A DNA stretch of 45,074 nt from Campylobacter portucalensis (GCF_009690845.1 NZ_VWSJ01000011.1:1-45074); one strand, 5' to 3'. Counted from the first letter of the stretch, positions 1-9,881 are shown. Numbers and translations are program-made. The notes: generated by a model not told the origin, from the letters alone.

Positions 1-1631
1 AGCCGTATTAAACTAATATAAACAAAAACAACCTAATGCTAATTGATGATTTTAGAGTTAAAAGCTTTAATAATTTATATTTTAAATGAGAAAATATTTT
101 TTAAAAATCTAACAACGCAACTTCGATAAACAGCCTTAAATTTAACAAATTAATTTTGATAACAAAAACAACCTAACAATATCAAATTTATAAAACTAAA
201 TTTGATAAATAATGGCGACTTTTGGTTAGTGAATTTAGCAAGTAGCATATATCTAGACAACCCAAAAAAATCATAAAACAAACCCAGAAAATATATAAAT
301 AAGATTTCTATTGCATTTTTTGCTTCATTCCTGCTGGCTACTATTTGATTTATCTTTAAATCATCTAGCAGAGCCGTTAAGTCCGCAGGTGTTAATTTAT
401 AATAAATTAAAACTATTATTTAAACCCCCATCTATAATCCACTCTCATCACATACATAAACTTTTTGCGATAAGCTAAGTTTTTATAATTAAAACAAGTT
501 TTAAAACTTGGATAAAATTTGATTTTACGTCATAATACTTTGCTTTATATTCTAAAACTCCATTATTTTTGTAGCTATTTGACCTTTAATCATAAGGCTT
601 TTGTGTGCAAACTGTCTTTGTCTTTTAGCTAATCCCGTAAATTTACCGAGTAGCTTTAATTTAACTACTAAATCTTTTGATAAGGTTTCATTTCTAAATC
701 TACTCCAAGATTATTGCTCAACCTATATAAATTAACTATTTTTTATATAATATAAACCTTTTGTAAGTCCATTAGGTATTAAATTAAAAGCTTGGCTAGT
801 CTTTTAAGCGTCCTAAATTTTCAAATTCTTTGTAGTCTATTGGCTTACCATTAAAAATAAATACATAATAAAAACCATTATGCACAATATAGAAAAATAT
901 CAAATAAATATTAGCTTTTTAAATGATCAATAATTAAAAAAAAGCAAATTGTAAAAAAATTGCCAAAAATCAATTTATTGATTTTAAAATTTATCTGTTG
1001 TTTCACTAGTTACAATATCAAATTTAGTAAAAGTTGAAGTAAATTTAAATCTTGCTACGGTTTTGGGCGGCTAAGAAAGATATAGATAAAACTAGTGGTA
1101 AATTTGCAATAAAACTAGAAATTAGTAAATTATTTATCGCAATACAACACCAGTAAATATGTGGCAATTTTGTTGATATTGTTTTATATCTATCATTTTC
1201 GTATCTTTATGGATATTTTGCATTGATTTGATAAATCTTTATCTGCGATAACCATCTTTGTTTCTCTTGAAAAATCAATTCTTATAATAACTTTAATTTA
1301 TCCCTAAAAATGGCTATAAAAATTATTAATGTATTTTATTTTTTATCGTTTAGATTATTTTTAAATGCTTGATAGTTATATTTTTATTATAGTTTGATAT
1401 TCATATTTGTATCCAAAAAACTAAAAAATGGAGATATTAAGTTCGCTAAAATATTTTAAAATAAAAAATTACCCCATTTCTCTAGACAAAAATATAGTTA
1501 AAATAAATTTAATTACTTTTAAAAGATAAATTAAATTTATCTTTTAAAATAAGCCTATTTTTCACTTTTATCTTAGAATTTTTATAAATATTTTTTATGC
1601 AATAACTTCTTCAAATAATAATATAAACTTA
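1..1631. other. Gene-free region with decayed coding scraps
   Basis: No intact gene is visible in this 1.6-kb stretch. The minus strand holds open segments that read like protein but lack a start and are cut by stops. Positions 419-150 give about 89 codons, including a hydrophobic stretch resembling a C-terminal membrane segment. Positions 710-552 give about 52 codons rich in Lys and Leu, ending in TAG. Around 780-880 a further minus-strand segment reads GKPIDYKEFENLGRLK before a stop. On the plus strand about 34 codons are open near 1053-1157. Base composition is the same AT-rich type as the rest. I do not recognise the parent proteins; this looks like an old, decayed accessory gene or genes. 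Confidence 0.5.
1517..1549 (-). terminator. 15-bp perfect inverted repeat downstream of mnmG
   Basis: Arms 1517-1531 and 1535-1549 are exactly complementary (TTTTAAAAGATAAAT and its complement) around a 3-base centre. It lies about 80 bases past the mnmG stop codon, so it is a reasonable transcription terminator for that minus-strand gene. The stem is almost all A-T pairs, which weakens the case. Confidence 0.45.
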
Positions 1632-3494
1632 TTATGAATTTTTACTTTGCATCTTAATATAAATATGAAGCAAATCGATTGCAGCTGGCGTGATTCCGCT
1701 TATTTGTTTTGCAGCAAAAAGAGTTGGCGGATTAAATTTATTTAATTTCTCTACCACTTCATTGCTAAGCCCTGAAATACCGCTAAAATTCATATCTTTA
1801 GGTATTTTTACATCCAGCATTGATTTCATTTTTTCAACTTCATCTAGTTGCATTTGGATATAAAAATAATATTTACACTCGATTAAAATTTGCTCCAAGC
1901 TCTCATCATCTAAATTTTGAAAAAATTCATTTAATTTTCTTAAATTTTCTCTATTAAAGCTTTTTCTAGCAACTATTTTTTGAAGAGTAACTGTATTTGT
2001 GATTGCCTCTTCGTTTAAATTTGCTAAAAATTCGTTATTTTCTTTAGACGGAGTTAGTTGTGTGGTTGTTAAAATCTCCATACCTTTTTTAATGTTTTGT
2101 TTAATTTGATTTGAGTATGCAAAAGTTTCATCATCTAAAAGTCCTAGCTCGTTGCCGTATTTAGAAAGCCTTAAATGTGCATTATCTTCTCTTAATAAAA
2201 GTCTATATTCAGCCCTGCTTGTAAACATCCTATACGGCTCTTTTGTTCCTTTTGTAACTAAATCATCTATCATAACTCCAATATATGCTTCATCTCTTCT
2301 TAAAACAAAAGGCTCTTTTTTATCTAAGCTAATTACCGCATTTATTCCTGCCATAAGTCCTTGAGCAGCAGCTTCTTCATATCCAGTAGTGCCATTTATT
2401 TGTCCAGCTAAAAACAGCCCTTTTATCTTTTTTGTCTCTAAAGTATGCTTTAGCTCTGTTGGTTCGATAAAATCGTATTCTATCGCATAGCCATGACGAA
2501 CTATTTTTGCATTTTCAAAGCCTTTTATTGTTTTAATCATAGCTTTTTGCACCTCAAATGGAAGCGATGAAGAAAGCCCATTTATATAGTATTCTGTAGC
2601 TTGCATAGTTTGAGGCTCTACAAAAAGATGGTGTCTTTCTCTTTCACTAAAGCGATTAACTTTATCTTCAATGCTTGGACAATACCTAGGCCCTACACCT
2701 TCTATTTGACCTGTAAAAATAGGTGCTTTATCAAAATTTTTTCTTATAATTTCGTGAGTATTTTCGTTTGTGTAAGCTATATAGCAAGGTAGCTGATCAG
2801 GGTTGAAATTTTTAGTTTTTATGCTAAAAGGTTTTGGCGTTTCATCGCCATCTTGCATTTCTAAAACGCTAAAATCAATACTACTTCCAAGAATTCTTGA
2901 GCAAGTTCCTGTTTTTAATCTACCAACTTTTAAATTTAAATTTTTTAATGACTCTGATAAAGATTTGCTACTTAATTCCCCAACCCTGCCAGCTTCAAGT
3001 TTATTTGTGCCTACGTGAATCAAACCATTTAGAAACGTTCCTGTTGTGATAATGAGTTTTGTTGTGTGATAGATGCTATCAAGATGAGTTTTTACTCCAC
3101 AAATTTCGCCATTTTCTGTTAGAATTTCAGTGGCTATTTCTTGTGTTACATCTAAATTTGGAGTTTGCAAAAGTAGATTTCTCATATAAATTCTATATTT
3201 ATCCATATCGATTTGAGCTCTACTTCCTCTAACGGCTGGACCTTTGCTTTCATTTAAAATTCTAAATTGTATTCCGCATATATCAGTTGTAATTCCCATT
3301 TGACCACCAAGAGCATCAATTTCTTTTACTAGATGCCCTTTTGCTAAACCGCCAATTGCAGGATTACAGCTAGCAGCACCGATTTGTTCTGCTAAAATTG
3401 TAATAAGAAGAGTTTTTTTGCCCATTTTTGCAGCAGCCAAACACGCTTCAATTCCCGCATGCCCACCACCAACTACTATAATATCATAATTCAT
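1632..3494 (-). CDS. mnmG: tRNA uridine-5-carboxymethylaminomethyl modification enzyme MnmG (GidA)
   Basis: FAD-dependent enzyme that works with MnmE to place a carboxymethylaminomethyl (or aminomethyl) group on the wobble uridine of certain tRNAs in the cytoplasm. The 620-residue protein has the family's full length. Visible signs are the N-terminal FAD-binding GGGHAG (residues 9-14), the conserved [16 protein letters not shown] stretch (cysteine 44), [20 protein letters not shown], and [12 protein letters not shown] near the second FAD contact. The C-terminal helical domain is complete. It is transcribed alone on the minus strand, divergent from bioB across 86 bases. A TAAAAT preceded by TGG near 3523-3531 on the minus strand could be its promoter. 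Confidence 0.97.
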   Translation of the reverse strand: MNYDIIVVGGGHAGIEACLAAAKMGKKTLLITILAEQIGAASCNPAIGGLAKGHLVKEIDALGGQMGITTDICGIQFRILNESKGPAVRGSRAQIDMDKYRIYMRNLLLQTPNLDVTQEIATEILTENGEICGVKTHLDSIYHTTKLIITTGTFLNGLIHVGTNKLEAGRVGELSSKSLSESLKNLNLKVGRLKTGTCSRILGSSIDFSVLEMQDGDETPKPFSIKTKNFNPDQLPCYIAYTNENTHEIIRKNFDKAPIFTGQIEGVGPRYCPSIEDKVNRFSERERHHLFVEPQTMQATEYYINGLSSSLPFEVQKAMIKTIKGFENAKIVRHGYAIEYDFIEPTELKHTLETKKIKGLFLAGQINGTTGYEEAAAQGLMAGINAVISLDKKEPFVLRRDEAYIGVMIDDLVTKGTKEPYRMFTSRAEYRLLLREDNAHLRLSKYGNELGLLDDETFAYSNQIKQNIKKGMEILTTTQLTPSKENNEFLANLNEEAITNTVTLQKIVARKSFNRENLRKLNEFFQNLDDESLEQILIECKYYFYIQMQLDEVEKMKSMLDVKIPKDMNFSGISGLSNEVVEKLNKFNPPTLFAAKQISGITPAAIDLLHIYIKMQSKNS

Positions 3495-3549
3495 ATCTAT
3501 TCCTTAAAATTTTAAAGCCCTAATTTTACCAAAATTAAGTTTAATACAT

Positions 3550-3555
3550 TATAAT
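3550..3555 (+). promoter_or_regulatory. -10 box for bioB, overlapping an opposing -10
   Basis: TATAAT lies 26 bases before the bioB start codon. The sequence ATTATAAT is palindromic, so positions 3548-3553 also read TATAAT on the minus strand towards mnmG. No -35 match is evident, which is usual for Campylobacter sigma-70 promoters. Confidence 0.45.
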
Positions 3556-3580
3556 ATCAGCCCGAAACAAAGGATTTGCA

Positions 3581-4519
3581 ATGAAAAATAAAATATTAAA
3601 TGGCTATAAAATTTCAAAAAAAGAGGCTTTAAATTTAGTTTTTAATGCTAAATTAGAAGATTTATTGAGCGATGCAAATGAAATTAGACAGCATTTTTGT
3701 GGTGATAAATTTAATCTTTGTGCAATTATAAACGTTAAATCTGGTGGCTGTAGTGAAGATTGTGCGTATTGTGCTCAATCTTCTTATTTTAAAACAAATT
3801 CTCCAAAGTATCCGCTTTTAGATAGCAAGACTATATTAAAATCTGCTAAATATCATAACGAAAAAGGCGTACATAGATTTTCACTTGTTGCAAGCGGTAG
3901 AGGTCTAACAAAAAGCAAAAAAATAGAAGAAATTTACAATATTTTAGATGAACAAACATCCTTGCATTTATGTGGATCTTTTGGGATTGTAGGTGTAGAA
4001 ATTTTAGAAAATTTAAAAAAATCTGGTCTTAAGACATATCATCATAATCTTGAAACTTCAAGGAATTTTTATCCAAAAATTTGCACAACTCATAGTTATG
4101 ATGATAGAATTCAAACTATTGAAAACGCCAAATCAGTTGGTCTTGATGTATGTAGTGGTGCTATATTTGGAATGGGGGAGAGTATGGAAGATAGAATTGA
4201 TTTAGCTTTTGAACTAAGAAATTTAGAAGTTAGTAGTGTGCCATTAAATATATTAACGCCAATTCCTGGAACTCCGCTTCAAAATCAACCCCCACTTCCT
4301 AAAGATGAAATTTTAAGAACAATGGCTATTTTTAGATTTATCTTGCCAAATGTGTTTTTAAGATATGCAGGTGGTAGAAATAATCTTGGAGAATTTGTGG
4401 AGATTGGATTAAAAGGGGGAGTAAATTCTGCACTAACTGGTGATTTTTTAACAACAAAAGGTGATGCTATAGAAAATGATATAAAAATGGCTAGAAAACT
4501 AGGATTTAGCGATGTTTAA
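3581..4519 (+). CDS. bioB: Biotin synthase
   Basis: Radical-SAM enzyme that inserts sulfur into dethiobiotin in the last step of biotin synthesis. The 312-residue protein has the CxxxCxxC cluster motif at C57, C61 and C64 (GGCSEDCAYCAQSS), and the family's later cysteines in LHLCGSFG and DVCSGAIFGMGES. The YHHNLETS and RYAGGRNN motifs supply cluster and substrate contacts. It is slightly shorter at both ends than the E. coli enzyme. The start has an AAAGGA ribosome-binding site (3569-3574). Its last codons overlap the ribE start by 8 bases, so the two are probably co-translated. No other biotin gene is in the window. Confidence 0.93.
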   Translation: MKNKILNGYKISKKEALNLVFNAKLEDLLSDANEIRQHFCGDKFNLCAIINVKSGGCSEDCAYCAQSSYFKTNSPKYPLLDSKTILKSAKYHNEKGVHRFSLVASGRGLTKSKKIEEIYNILDEQTSLHLCGSFGIVGVEILENLKKSGLKTYHHNLETSRNFYPKICTTHSYDDRIQTIENAKSVGLDVCSGAIFGMGESMEDRIDLAFELRNLEVSSVPLNILTPIPGTPLQNQPPLPKDEILRTMAIFRFILPNVFLRYAGGRNNLGEFVEIGLKGGVNSALTGDFLTTKGDAIENDIKMARKLGFSDV

Positions 4520-5123
4520 TGGACTTATAAAAGAGATTTCTCAGGTTGTAAATTTTGATGGTAAAATTTTAACTCTAAAATCAAATTTAAATCCAAATTT
4601 AGGAGATAGTATAGCTATAAATGGTGCTTGTTTAAGTGTAATTTCTAAATTTAATGGTGGTTTTAGCGTAGAAGTTAGTAGCGAGAGTGTTAAAAATTTA
4701 GCAATTGAAAACTTTAAGGACTTTGTTCATAGCGAAGAAGCGCTTAAATTTGGAGATAAGATAGATGGGCATTTAATTCAGGGTCATATCGATTTTATCG
4801 GTGAAATTTATAAAATATCAGAGTTAAAAACAGGCTTTGATTTCTATATAAAATTACCTTCCCAAGCTATGAAATTTGTAGCAAATAAAGGAAGCATAGC
4901 AGTTGATGGGGTGAGTTTGACTATTAATGAAATTTTAGATAATGCAATTCGTCTAACCATCATATCTATTACGATGAGAGATACACTTTTTGGCAGATAT
5001 AAAGTTGGTCGGCGTGTCAATATAGAAACAGATCTACTTGCAAGATATGTAGCAAGGGCGTTAAATTTAGATAAAAAAGGGCTTTCTTGGGAAGATGTGG
5101 AGAGAATTTCAAGTTTGTATTAG
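4512..5123 (+). CDS. ribE: Riboflavin synthase, alpha subunit
   Basis: Converts two molecules of 6,7-dimethyl-8-ribityllumazine into riboflavin and a pyrimidine by-product. The 203-residue protein shows the two tandem lumazine-binding repeats of the family: the first opens with MFNGLI and carries GACLSV, the second carries HIDFIG and GVSLTINEI. Length is normal. It overlaps bioB by 8 bases at its start, and its end overlaps the proposed TTG start of pgeF, forming a compact three-gene unit. The other riboflavin gene here, ribA, is 8 kb away on the opposite strand. Confidence 0.93.
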   Translation: MFNGLIKEISQVVNFDGKILTLKSNLNPNLGDSIAINGACLSVISKFNGGFSVEVSSESVKNLAIENFKDFVHSEEALKFGDKIDGHLIQGHIDFIGEIYKISELKTGFDFYIKLPSQAMKFVANKGSIAVDGVSLTINEILDNAIRLTIISITMRDTLFGRYKVGRRVNIETDLLARYVARALNLDKKGLSWEDVERISSLY

Positions 5124-5785
5124 ATGAAAATTTTGCTTTTGCAGGGTATTCAAACAGATTTGGCGGTGTTTCAAAAGATGATTTTGATAGCTTAAATTTA
5201 GGTTTGCATGTTGGAGATGATGGAGATTTAGTCATAAAAAATAGAGAAATACTAAAGCAAAATTTAGATCTTAAGAGTTTAATTTTTATGGAGCAAATCC
5301 ACGGCGATGGCGTTGAAATTTTGATAGATGAAAATCAAAGTCTTCCTCCTTGCGATGCTGTTATTACCAATTTAAAAAACATAGCACTTGCTGTTATGGT
5401 GGCTGATTGTGTGGGCGTGATGTTGGTTTCAAAAGAGTGCGTTGGCGTTGTGCATGCTGGGCGAGCTGGAATTTTAAAAAAACTTACTAGCAAAACAATA
5501 AATTTAATGAAAAAAGAGTTTAATGCAAAAAATATAAATCTTTTTACTACGCCTTTTATTCAGGGGAGTTGCTATGATATTGGTAATTTAAATTTAAAAG
5601 ACTTCAATAAATTTATAAACAAATCTAAATTTAATATGCAAAAAGCCCTTTTTGATGAGGTTAGGACTTTAAATTTAGAAAGATGTGAAGTTTCTAAAAT
5701 TTGTACACATTGTGATAAAAATTTTTTTTCATACAGAAGAGAAAAAATCACGGGTAGATTCGCTGGAATTTGTGCTTTAAAATAA
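5087..5785 (+). CDS. pgeF: Polyphenol oxidase / laccase-domain protein (YfiH/PgeF family)
   Basis: Member of the YfiH (multicopper-like, DUF152) family. Relatives have been reported as purine nucleoside phosphorylase/deaminases or as editors of peptidoglycan precursors, so the exact activity is open. Family marks are SNRFGGVS near the N-terminus, MEQIHGDGV, a metal-site cysteine in VADCVGVML, HAGRAGILKK, and a final THCDKNFFSYRRE motif; the zinc-type His and Cys residues are all present. The only usable in-frame start is TTG at 5087 with AAGGG six bases upstream, inside the end of ribE. About 230 residues is normal. Confidence 0.85.
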   Translation: MGRCGENFKFVLDENFAFAGYSNRFGGVSKDDFDSLNLGLHVGDDGDLVIKNREILKQNLDLKSLIFMEQIHGDGVEILIDENQSLPPCDAVITNLKNIALAVMVADCVGVMLVSKECVGVVHAGRAGILKKLTSKTINLMKKEFNAKNINLFTTPFIQGSCYDIGNLNLKDFNKFINKSKFNMQKALFDEVRTLNLERCEVSKICTHCDKNFFSYRREKITGRFAGICALK

Positions 5786-5843
5786 AAATTAAATATATAA
5801 ATTTAAAATTTACAATTATTTAAACTAAATTTTATATAAATTT

Positions 5844-5852
5844 TGCTATCAT
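5844..5852 (+). promoter_or_regulatory. Extended -10 promoter for rpsB-tsf
   Basis: TGCTATCAT is an extended -10 (TGn followed by a TATAAT-like hexamer), about 90 bases before rpsB. It lies in an AT-rich stretch between pgeF and rpsB and gives a plausible ribosomal-protein leader of about 85 bases. Confidence 0.4.
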
Positions 5853-5942
5853 CAGCTCTTTATTTCGCACATACAAATCCTTATTTGGTTGCAAAAAGTT
5901 AAGGTGTATGGAGGTAAAAACTAAATTTTTAAGGAGAAACTC

Positions 5943-6734
5943 ATGGTTACAATGAGAGATTTATTGGAGTGTGGCGTTCATTTTGGACATCAAACTAGAA
6001 GATGGAATCCAAAGATGAAAAAATTCATTTTTGGCGAGAGAAAAGGTATTTATATCATAGATTTACAACAAACTATTAGATATTTTAGAAAAACTTATAA
6101 TATCGTTCGTGATGCTGCAGCAGAAGGTAAAACGGTGCTTTTTGTGGGCACTAAAAAACAAGCTGGATCTACTTTAAAAGAGTATGCTCAAAAATGCAAT
6201 ATGCCATATGTAAATCATCGCTGGTTAGGCGGTATGCTTACAAATTTTGGAACTATAAAACAATCAATTGCAAAACTTGAAAAAATAGAAAAAATGGAAG
6301 AAGATGGCACAATTGATCTTTTGACTAAAAAAGAAGCTTTAATGCTAAGAAGAAAAAAAGAAAAACTTCTTGATTATTTAGGCGGTATTAGAGATATGAA
6401 GCAACTTCCAGATATGATTTTTGTGGTTGATATCGTAAAAGAAAAAATTGCAGTTGATGAAGCAAATAGATTAGGTATTCCAATCGTTGCTCCACTTGAT
6501 ACAAACTGCGACCCTGATTTAGTAACTTATCCAATTCCAGGAAATGACGATGCTATTCGCTCTGTTCAATTATTTTGTCAAGAAATGGCAGAAGCTATAA
6601 ATGAAGGCAAAAGTATGATAGATGAAGATGGAAATATAAAACAAACAAATAGCGAAGAATCTTCAGAAGAAGAAAATGGTGAAGAATTTAGCGAAGAAGA
6701 TTTAAACTTTGAAGAATTAGAAGGACAAGAGTAA
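5943..6734 (+). CDS. rpsB: 30S ribosomal protein S2
   Basis: Small-subunit protein needed to recruit S1 and complete the 30S platform. The 263-residue sequence has the family core ([43 protein letters not shown]). After residue 230 it carries a strongly acidic, Glu/Ser-rich tail of about 30 residues, a common feature in Campylobacterota. The ribosome-binding site AAGGAG (5931-5936) fits the ATG. The stop codon overlaps the tsf start (TAATG), so the pair is translationally coupled. Confidence 0.98.
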   Translation: MVTMRDLLECGVHFGHQTRRWNPKMKKFIFGERKGIYIIDLQQTIRYFRKTYNIVRDAAAEGKTVLFVGTKKQAGSTLKEYAQKCNMPYVNHRWLGGMLTNFGTIKQSIAKLEKIEKMEEDGTIDLLTKKEALMLRRKKEKLLDYLGGIRDMKQLPDMIFVVDIVKEKIAVDEANRLGIPIVAPLDTNCDPDLVTYPIPGNDDAIRSVQLFCQEMAEAINEGKSMIDEDGNIKQTNSEESSEEENGEEFSEEDLNFEELEGQE

Positions 6735-7786
6735 TGGATATTAGTGCATCAATGGTAAAAGAGCTTAGAGAAAGCACTGGAGCGGGTATGATGGATTGCA
6801 AAAAAGCCTTGGTTGAAACTAATGGCGATATGCAAAAAGCGGTTGATTTGCTTAGAGAAAAGGGGCTTGGAAAAGCAGCAAAAAAGGCAGATAGACTTGC
6901 AAGTGAGGGTCTTGCTGGCGTAATTGTAGATACTGAGTGTAAAAAAGCCACTTTAGTTGAGATAAATTCAGAAACTGATTTTGTTGCTAAAAATGATAAA
7001 TTTATATCTTTAGTGAATTTAGTTACTTCTCATATACAAAATGAAAATATCAAAACAGTAGAAGAGTTGAATGCAAGTAAAATTAATGGTGAAGTTTTTG
7101 AAGATTATCTAAAATCACAAATTGCAACTATTGGTGAAAATTTGGTTGTTAGAAGATTTGAGAGTGTTAGTGATGATATTGTAAATGCTTATTTGCACTC
7201 AAATGGTAGAGTTGCAGTTGCTATTTCGGCAAAATATAATGGCGATAATACAGAGAAAGTAAAAGAATTTTTAAAACAACTTTGCATGCACGCAGCAGCT
7301 ATGAAACCAAGCGTTATAAGCTATAAAGATTTAGATTTAGAATTTGTTGAGAAAGAATTTTTAGCACTAAAAGGCGAACTAGAAAAAGAAAATGAAGAGT
7401 TAAAAAGATTAGGAAAGACACTTCACAACATACCTTCTTTTGCAAGCAGAGTTCAAATAAATGATGAAATTATGGCAAAAGTTGAAACTGATATTAAAGA
7501 AGAATTAAAAAAAGAGGGAAAACCAGAAAAAATTTGGGATAAAATTTTACCAGGAAAAATTGATAGATTTATGGCAGATAATACAATTTTAGATCAGAGA
7601 TTAACCCTAATGGGCCAATTTTATGTTTTAGACGATAAAAAAACAGTTGAGCAAATTATTGCCGAAAAAAGTAAAGAATTTGGTGCAGAGATTGTTTTAA
7701 CTTCTTATGTTAGATATGAAGTTGGCGAAGGTTTAGAAAAAAAAGTTGATGATTTTGCTGCAGAAGTTGCAGCTCAAATTGGCTAA
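6734..7786 (+). CDS. tsf: Elongation factor Ts
   Basis: Guanine-nucleotide exchange factor that recycles EF-Tu from GDP to GTP. The 350-residue protein has the N-terminal UBA-like domain (residues 1-55, STGAGMMDCKKAL) and the exchange motif TDFVAKN at residues 81-87. The coiled-coil-like region and C-terminal subdomain with GEGLEKK are present. It is longer than the E. coli protein (about 283) because of an extra stretch around residues 215-300, as usual in the group. It is coupled to rpsB by a one-base overlap. Confidence 0.98.
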   Translation: MDISASMVKELRESTGAGMMDCKKALVETNGDMQKAVDLLREKGLGKAAKKADRLASEGLAGVIVDTECKKATLVEINSETDFVAKNDKFISLVNLVTSHIQNENIKTVEELNASKINGEVFEDYLKSQIATIGENLVVRRFESVSDDIVNAYLHSNGRVAVAISAKYNGDNTEKVKEFLKQLCMHAAAMKPSVISYKDLDLEFVEKEFLALKGELEKENEELKRLGKTLHNIPSFASRVQINDEIMAKVETDIKEELKKEGKPEKIWDKILPGKIDRFMADNTILDQRLTLMGQFYVLDDKKTVEQIIAEKSKEFGAEIVLTSYVRYEVGEGLEKKVDDFAAEVAAQIG

Positions 7787-7788
7787 AA

Positions 7789-8433
7789 ATGGAACTTTTA
7801 AAGGGTGTAAATTTAACTCATAAATTTGACTACACTCTTTTTAAAAATTTAAATTTTACTATTTCGCAGAATGAAAGTTCTGCGATTTTAGGAGTGAGTG
7901 GTTGTGGTAAATCCACTCTTTTACACATACTATGCACGCTTCTAAAACCGCACAATGGTGAAGTTTTTTATAATAATCAATCTATCTACACGCTAAATAA
8001 CGATGATAGATTAAAAATTAGAAGATGTGATTTTGGTATTATTTTTCAATCACACTATCTTTTTAAAGGTTTTACGGCTTATGAAAATATTGAGCTTGTG
8101 GCCACTCTTACGAAGCAAAAAATAGATGATGAAATTCTAGAAAAATTAAAAATAAAAAATATTTTGACACAAAAAGTTGGTGAATTAAGCGGCGGACAAC
8201 AACAGCGTGTTAGCATAGCAAGAATTTTAAGCAAAAAACCCAAAATCATTTTTGCAGACGAACCAACAGGAAATTTAGATAAGAATACAGCAAATGATGT
8301 TATGGAAATTTTATTTAGTTATATAAAATCAGTAAAAGGTGCTTTAATTTTAGTAACTCATGATGAAAATTTAGCCAACAGATGTTCGACGATTTACCAT
8401 TTAAATAATAAAAATTTAGAAAAAATTTCATAA
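7789..8433 (+). CDS. ABC transporter ATP-binding protein, LolD/FtsE-like
   Basis: A complete 214-residue nucleotide-binding subunit. Walker A is GVSGCGKST (35-43), the Q-loop is in IIFQSHYL, the signature is LSGGQQQR (133-140), Walker B with its glutamate is IIFADEP (153-159), and the switch histidine is in LVTHDE. Overall it fits the LolD/MacB/FtsE class, which powers lipoprotein release or cell-division and export complexes. No permease gene is adjacent; in C. jejuni the equivalent gene (Cj1180c) also stands next to tsf. It starts two bases after the tsf stop with no separate strong ribosome-binding site, suggesting co-translation. The partner is unknown. Confidence 0.9.
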   Translation: MELLKGVNLTHKFDYTLFKNLNFTISQNESSAILGVSGCGKSTLLHILCTLLKPHNGEVFYNNQSIYTLNNDDRLKIRRCDFGIIFQSHYLFKGFTAYENIELVATLTKQKIDDEILEKLKIKNILTQKVGELSGGQQQRVSIARILSKKPKIIFADEPTGNLDKNTANDVMEILFSYIKSVKGALILVTHDENLANRCSTIYHLNNKNLEKIS

Positions 8434-8508
8434 ATTTTGTATAACTAAGCAAAAAATAACTAAAATTATCATAAAATAAAGGTTATATTTACATAATAAG
8501 GAATTGAA

Positions 8509-9252
8509 ATGAAAGTTTTTTTAGATAGCCAAGATAAACTTGGTATTTCTACTCTTGTTGAAATCAGTTGCGATAGAGGCGGCTTTGATTTAGTAGAAGA
8601 TGGTGCTTATGATATTTTAATCAAGGATGTTGAAAAAGATGAGGAGTTGTTAAATTTTGATGAGAACAAAACTATATTTTTGTTGCCTAAAAATTTAAGT
8701 GATGCCTATTCTTTTAAAAATCAAATCATAAAACCATTTTTGCCTACCGAATTGATTCAAATACTAAAAGATATAGGTAAAAAAAATATTGTAGAAAAGA
8801 AAACTGCACAAGACATTAGTGAGATTAATGCTACCTTAAAAGAAATTGAAGAGATTGATAATGAATTTGATGCTTCAAATAATTTATATGACCAAGATAA
8901 CTTTTTTGATTATGAAAATTTAGAAATAAATGATGATATACCCTTGGATGAGATTGCTCTAAATTTACAATCTCAAAACGATAAATCGAGTTGTGAAAAT
9001 ATCTTAAATGAGGATAATGAAAATTTAGAAATAAATATTTTAGATGAATCTTTAAATGATAAAAAAGATGTATCCTTAAAGCCATTAAGCTCAGAAGAGG
9101 AAACTTATAAAAATCAAGATTGCAATACAAAAGATATTTTGAAAAACGAGATTGAAAAAGGTGTAGAAAATTTATTGCTAAATGGCGATTTAAAAGATAT
9201 TTTAAAAGATATGAAAATTGTAGTTTCTGTAACTTTTGAGGATAAAAACTAG
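8509..9252 (+). CDS. Highly acidic protein (Cj1178c-like) with a receiver-like N-terminus
   Basis: A 247-residue protein very rich in Asp, Glu and Asn, matching in position the gene annotated as a highly acidic protein in C. jejuni (next to gmk). Residues 1-95 have alternating hydrophobic strands and end in KPFLPTELIQIL, resembling the last helix of a response-regulator receiver domain, but the phospho-acceptor aspartate context is not clear. Residues 100-220 are low-complexity and probably disordered; the last 30 residues form a lysine-containing amphipathic segment. The start has AAGGAA just upstream. Its TAG stop shares a base with the gmk start. Function unknown. Confidence 0.8.
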   Translation: MKVFLDSQDKLGISTLVEISCDRGGFDLVEDGAYDILIKDVEKDEELLNFDENKTIFLLPKNLSDAYSFKNQIIKPFLPTELIQILKDIGKKNIVEKKTAQDISEINATLKEIEEIDNEFDASNNLYDQDNFFDYENLEINDDIPLDEIALNLQSQNDKSSCENILNEDNENLEINILDESLNDKKDVSLKPLSSEEETYKNQDCNTKDILKNEIEKGVENLLLNGDLKDILKDMKIVVSVTFEDKN

Positions 9253-9863
9253 TGCAAAAAGGTCAAATTTTAGTCATTTCTGGCCCTAGTGGAAGTGGCA
9301 AAAGTACTTTAATCGAAAAACTTATGAAAAATCAAAGTAATATCTATTTTTCTATATCCAGCACAACAAGAGATATTAGAGATGGTGAAAAAGACGGTGT
9401 TAATTATCATTATATAAGTTGTGATGAATTTAAAAAAGGCATAGAAAATAATGAATTTTTAGAATGGGCTTTGGTTCATGAAAATTATTATGGCACATCT
9501 TTAAAACCAGTTTTAAATGCCTTAAATGATGGCAAAATGGTTGTGTTTGATATAGATGTTCAAGGCTTTAAAATAGTAAAAAGTAAATTTACAAAAGGGT
9601 TAACTTCTGTTTTTATAACAACCAAAGATAAAAAAGAGCTTAAGCAAAGATTAGAACTTAGATCTAAAAATACTTTATCAGACATCAATCATCGTATAAT
9701 TAATGCAACTAATGAGATTATGTGTATTAATGAGTATGATTATTTGATAATAAATGACGATTTAAGCGAGGCTTATAAAGCACTTGAGTCTATTTTTATA
9801 GCAATGAAATTTAAAACATCAAATTTAGATTTTAAGTCTATAATTAATAACTGGGTATATTAA
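9252..9863 (+). CDS. gmk: Guanylate kinase
   Basis: Phosphorylates GMP to GDP with ATP, feeding GTP and dGTP synthesis. The 203-residue protein has the P-loop GPSGSGKST (11-19), the GMP-binding SSTTRDIRDGEKDGVNYHY region, and FDIDVQG. Length is normal. It starts with GTG, overlapping the previous stop by one base. It lies in the conserved acidic protein-gmk-tatA-argS order. Confidence 0.96.
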   Translation: MQKGQILVISGPSGSGKSTLIEKLMKNQSNIYFSISSTTRDIRDGEKDGVNYHYISCDEFKKGIENNEFLEWALVHENYYGTSLKPVLNALNDGKMVVFDIDVQGFKIVKSKFTKGLTSVFITTKDKKELKQRLELRSKNTLSDINHRIINATNEIMCINEYDYLIINDDLSEAYKALESIFIAMKFKTSNLDFKSIINNWVY

Positions 9864-9881
9864 GGATTGAAAGGAGAAAAA

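Noticed and set aside
8831-9130. Minus-strand open frame inside the acidic protein gene
   Set aside because: It is a by-product of GAT/GAA-rich codons on the plus strand and has an improbable His/Leu/Tyr-rich composition.
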